Source: JAGDVO01 sp964590075 [NCBI: uncultured Aquificales bacterium] (GTDB lineage Bacteria; Thermosulfidibacterota; Thermosulfidibacteria; Thermosulfidibacterales). Taken from it: DNA of 64,000 nucleotides. Of this stretch, positions 63,643 to 64,000 are shown in pieces. The stretch spans positions 1 through 64,000 of the forward strand of contig CAZPXS010000004.1 of NCBI GenBank assembly GCA_964590075.1, in the 5' to 3' direction. Made by a program: the position numbers and the translations under genes. Each line of letters begins with the position of its first letter. Position 1 is the first letter of the stretch. The notes below the pieces were generated by a model that worked only from the letters and a program-made list of their open reading frames with translations, did not search any database and was not told the origin of the DNA.

Positions 63643-64000
63643 ATAGTATTATTTCTAGCCAATTCCTCTCTTTCCTATTCGGAAGTAGATAATAAGGTTC
63701 TACTCGTTGATATAAAGGGTCCCATAAGTGTTTCTACGGTCCATTATGTAAAGAGGGGTATAAAGGTAGCGAGGGAAAATAGAGCTGTTCTTATGCTTCT
63801 TATCGATACGCCAGGCGGTTATGATGAGGCGACGAGGGAGATAGTAAAGGATCTTTTGAATTACGATAACAAGGTTATTACCTACGTTTATCCTAGAGGT
63901 GCAAGATGCGCAAGTGCCGGTCTTTTTATTCTCGTCTCAGGAGACTATGCCTGTATGGCCACCGGAACGAACGTGGGTAGCGCCCATCCTGTCACTCTAG
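63622..64000 (+). CDS. NfeD-type membrane serine protease, 5' part (cut by window end)
   Basis: A 126-codon open frame runs off the end. It begins with a signal peptide or anchor (MFPLLFFIVLFLANSS), then 'VLLVDIKGPISVSTVHYV', 'LLIDTPGGYDEATREIV' and 'GARCASAGLFILVSGD', in which the Ser of SAG is the catalytic nucleophile, and NVGSAHPV. This is the ClpP-fold domain of NfeD/STOPP proteases that cut stomatin-like partners. The ATG is four bases after the HU stop. Confidence 0.85.
   Translation, partial: MFPLLFFIVLFLANSSLSYSEVDNKVLLVDIKGPISVSTVHYVKRGIKVARENRAVLMLLIDTPGGYDEATREIVKDLLNYDNKVITYVYPRGARCASAGLFILVSGDYACMATGTNVGSAHPVTL

Noticed and set aside
1-64000. CRISPR arrays, insertion sequences, prophage or integrase genes
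   Set aside because: No direct-repeat arrays, transposase-like ORFs or terminal inverted repeats were noticed anywhere in the window.

Overview
The window reads as a compact stretch of chromosome from a thermophilic, flagellated, diderm (Gram-negative type) bacterium. The evidence is heavy AGG/AGA and ATA codon use, very short intergenic gaps, many 1-50 base gene overlaps, a LolC/E-type lipoprotein release gene, sigma-54- and sigma-28-type promoters, the futalosine route to menaquinone, and the archaeal-type AroA'/AroB' entry to the shikimate pathway. Several other genes also resemble archaeal families (NOP2-like m5C methyltransferase, DUF763, MJ_1487-type radical SAM, AmrA/AmrS). This fits a deep-branching lineage such as Aquificota, Thermosulfidibacter, Thermodesulfobacteriota or Deferribacterota, but I cannot name it from sequence alone. 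I saw no insertion sequence, prophage or CRISPR array, and no gene-free stretch above 300 bases.

Layout. 0.1-1.8 kb: D-aminoacyl-tRNA deacylase, a metallo-beta-lactamase-fold hydrolase, a PsiE-like membrane protein and tRNA-Thr(CGT). 1.8-7.5 kb (minus): glmU-glmS-hslO-uvrC. 7.6-13.5 kb (plus): UvrD/PcrA helicase, gatC, gyrA and a fused RNase HII-YraN gene. 13.5-22.8 kb: flagellar glycosylation and filament genes. These are a sigma-54 promoter followed by pseB, pseC and a cytidylyltransferase; a divergent glcD/glcF pair; sigma-28-driven flagellin; flaG; and a convergent Maf glycosyltransferase. 22.8-26.7 kb (minus): m5C methyltransferase and mqnE-mqnA-mqnC. 26.8-30.8 kb (plus): gltX, a nitroreductase, ilvE, an FmdB-type zinc ribbon and exonuclease III. 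30.8-38.9 kb (minus): GDT1-like, DUF763, PP-loop, plsY, lysS, lolC/E, purB, nfi and queF. 38.9-42.9 kb: a second nitroreductase, rluD, amrS, amrA and a polyprenyl synthase. 43-47.6 kb (plus): znuC-znuB, a TPR lipoprotein, an MTH1187 protein, a sirtuin, Hsp20 and a diguanylate cyclase. 47.6-51.8 kb (minus): argJ, a MntA-HepT toxin-antitoxin pair and aroA'-aroB'. 51.8-64 kb (plus): a divergent AmrS-like radical SAM gene, recA, pilT, alaS, purD, a B12-type radical SAM gene, ispH, rpsA, sppA, an HU/IHF gene and a cut-off NfeD-type protease.

The most striking item lies between hepT and aroA'. It is an unannotated 39-codon leader peptide with nine consecutive aromatic codons (F-Y-Y-W-W-Y-Y-Y-W), placed just before five mutually complementary RNA segments that share a GGCCATGG-like core and end in an intrinsic terminator in front of aroA'-aroB'. 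It has the form of a ribosome-mediated attenuator sensing charged Tyr/Trp/Phe tRNA. Its five-segment layout predicts read-through by default and termination only when the ribosome reaches the leader stop codon. Chorismate from this pathway also feeds MqnA, encoded in the same window.
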